Source: Phallusia mammillata (lineage: Eukaryota; Chordata; Ascidiacea; Phlebobranchia; Ascidiidae). From it: a stretch of 64,000 nt of DNA. The position numbers were made by a program, and so were the translations under genes. How positions within the stretch are numbered: position 1 is the first letter of the stretch; every line of letters starts with the position of its first letter. Of the stretch, positions 62,297 to 64,000 are shown in pieces. The notes under the pieces are model-generated. The model worked only from the letters and a program-made list of their open reading frames with translations. It was not told the DNA's origin and searched no databases. The DNA lies in the NCBI GenBank assembly GCA_003260075.1, contig QLIY01000658.1, positions 29,534 to 93,533 of the forward strand, read 5' to 3'.

Positions 62297-63921
62297 TGTT
62301 AAGCCAAATTTCTTGCACACTGACAATCTGATCTGCAAAAAGCTAAACACGTTTGGTTTTTGCTGATTTTGTTTGACGTTCCTACATTGTTACTTGTTCT
62401 GTATTTGTTCCAGTTTCTTTGTTTTTCCATTGTGGCGTCACCTGTACGCGTTTGTTCGCGTTGTTGACGTCTTTTTTGTTTTCGTGCATCTTTCAAACGC
62501 GCTTGGTAGTTTTACTTCCAAAAGAAAATCAGTCGTTCTCAACTTGACCAGACGTGAAACTTGTTAAAAAAGAGAAATATCTTTGCTTGTAGAGCAACAA
62601 TTAACAATGCTTGTATAGGAAAATATCTAGGTATTACTTAACATATAGTTCATGTTGAGAAGTCGTAGTAAAGACATAGGATGTAAAAAACTAAGGTGCA
62701 ACGTCTACTAACACAAGCATTAAAAAAGTCATACGGCATTTAGCTGATTAATGTAAGATTGAGCCATTACTATCCACAACATACAGTCAAGCAGAAACAA
62801 AGATGTAACGTTAATTTATTAAACAAATTCTTTGGTGGTTGATTAGTGTAAGATTGAGCCATACCGCCCAGAGCATACAATTAATTAATAACTGAAAACA
62901 AATTAAGGTAACTGGTATTGTTCGCAACAAAGCATTAAAAAGGCAATGATTCAAAATGATTGCAAATACAAAAGTCAATATCAACTGTATCAGAGCGAAA
63001 AGTAATTGAAAGATATGAGGTTTCTTCGTGCATTCAATCAAAACTTTTGTCAAAACCCAGAATTTATTAACAAGCCTTTTAACTGACTTTATTCAAAATC
63101 TTAATCGTTCTGCCACCGAAGTATTATAAATACTGAACATTTACCACTTCAAGTAGACAAAGGTAAATAACAGCTAAAAGTATTATTGTCAAAAGTTTTT
63201 GGGACAAAAATAAATCCGGCAAAATCCGACATGCATGAGTAATTTAATTAACATCTGACCATTTTGCCTTTCTTTCTTTCCCAAAGTCAATCCAGAACGT
63301 GGAGTGGTGAACGTGGTGTATAAGGTAAGTAACATCTGTTTTTAACAATCGCCCAATGCTACTTCTCTATGCGTAAAAGAGTTAACGTGGTCTTAAATAG
63401 ACGTAACATACATAACATTTAATTTAAATTAGTCATCTAAATCAAGGCCAAATCAGCTGCAACTGTCGACATTAAGTTTTATAAACCGTTACACCTGTTT
63501 TTTTTTAAACCAATCCTCATGTAGGATGTGGTACTAATTCACAACCAATGATATTGTAGTAACAACGTCAAGCTCAGTTCAAACTCACCTTTTATGGGAA
63601 TTTTTAATCGGGAAATTTTATACAACTCGATCGGGCAGAAAGAAGGTCCGCTGCAAATGAGAATCTAAGCCTGCAGGTACGAGAGATACAAGACCCAGAA
63701 TTTGGGATTTTTACGACCTTGTTCAGCAAACAACATCAAGTACATTACATTATAGAAATTCTTTTCGAACCGGTTTACAACAGAATCAGAATCACCGGAT
63801 TAGAGGTCCGTCAGCTGGCAGAGGTCAAAACCGGTTTGAAATTGAAATATTCCCACGAAAACCCACCGAAAACCGGATTTTTCAAAAGTCGAAAAAACGG
63901 AAAGGGTATATAGCCTTAGGG
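62297..63921. other. PLCH downstream flank with one weak candidate exon
   Basis: Should contain the PLCH 3' untranslated region; no AATAAA is close to the stop, but ATTAAA occurs near 62719. At 63287-63324 the acceptor tttcccaaag and donor GTAAGTAA enclose 38 bases encoding NPERGVVNVVYK. This could be an alternative PLCH terminus or the start of the next gene. Nothing else was recognised. Confidence 0.35.
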
Positions 63922-64000
63922 CAGGGGTTCTTAACCTGGGGTGCACGCACCGCCAAGGGGTGCGAGAACTGTTCCTAGGGGGTGCGGGGATGCTGAATCA
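63922..64000. mobile_element. Left part of a hAT-like element, cut by the window end
   Basis: Begins CAGGGGTTCTTAACCTGGGG, a terminal repeat typical of hAT elements, followed by G-rich sequence (gggtgcgagaactgttccta). The right end lies outside the window. Confidence 0.5.

Overview
The window looks like nuclear DNA of an invertebrate chordate, most likely an ascidian tunicate of the Ciona type. The evidence is AT-rich sequence, short GT-AG introns, small MITE-like transposons, heavy haplotype-like variation between duplicated stretches, and proteins closely resembling vertebrate ones. The species assignment is inference. Exon structures were built by hand from splice sites and phase; all phases close except at one junction, noted below.

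Layout. (1) 52-2645, + strand: the last six exons of 6-phosphogluconate dehydrogenase (PGD), truncated by the window edge. (2) 5307-4470, - strand: complete four-exon RPP21, the zinc-ribbon subunit of RNase P, tail-to-tail with PGD. (3) About 5.5-19.3 kb: no gene recognised; it holds hAT-type elements with clear 8-bp target-site duplications and several near-identical local duplications. (4) 19340-62296, + strand: a complete phospholipase C of the eta class (PH, EF hands, X, acidic X-Y linker, Y, C2, long tail), 24-25 coding exons and about 1,550 residues. (5) Inside its 18.9-kb intron (32636-51528), on the opposite strand, sit two complete multi-exon genes for single-pass membrane proteins. 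NestA (42329-36194) is 374 aa with an ITAM-like tyrosine pair in its tail. NestB (50929-45664) is about 376 aa with a thrombospondin type-1-like ectodomain and a C-terminal YAEI motif. (6) 62297-64000: downstream flank with one weak candidate exon and the start of a hAT-like element.

Three signals stand out. The nested receptor-like genes appear undescribed to me, and lie inside the gene of a Ca2+-sensitive signalling enzyme. The palindrome TGACGTCA occurs 25 times, where I estimate fewer than one by composition; 19 copies are in coding exons of PLC-eta and the nested genes, none in PGD or RPP21. Finally, about 25 runs of about 10 G or C, many joining near-identical direct duplications, look like assembly joins between overlapping or allelic contig ends; they should be collapsed before any duplication is believed.
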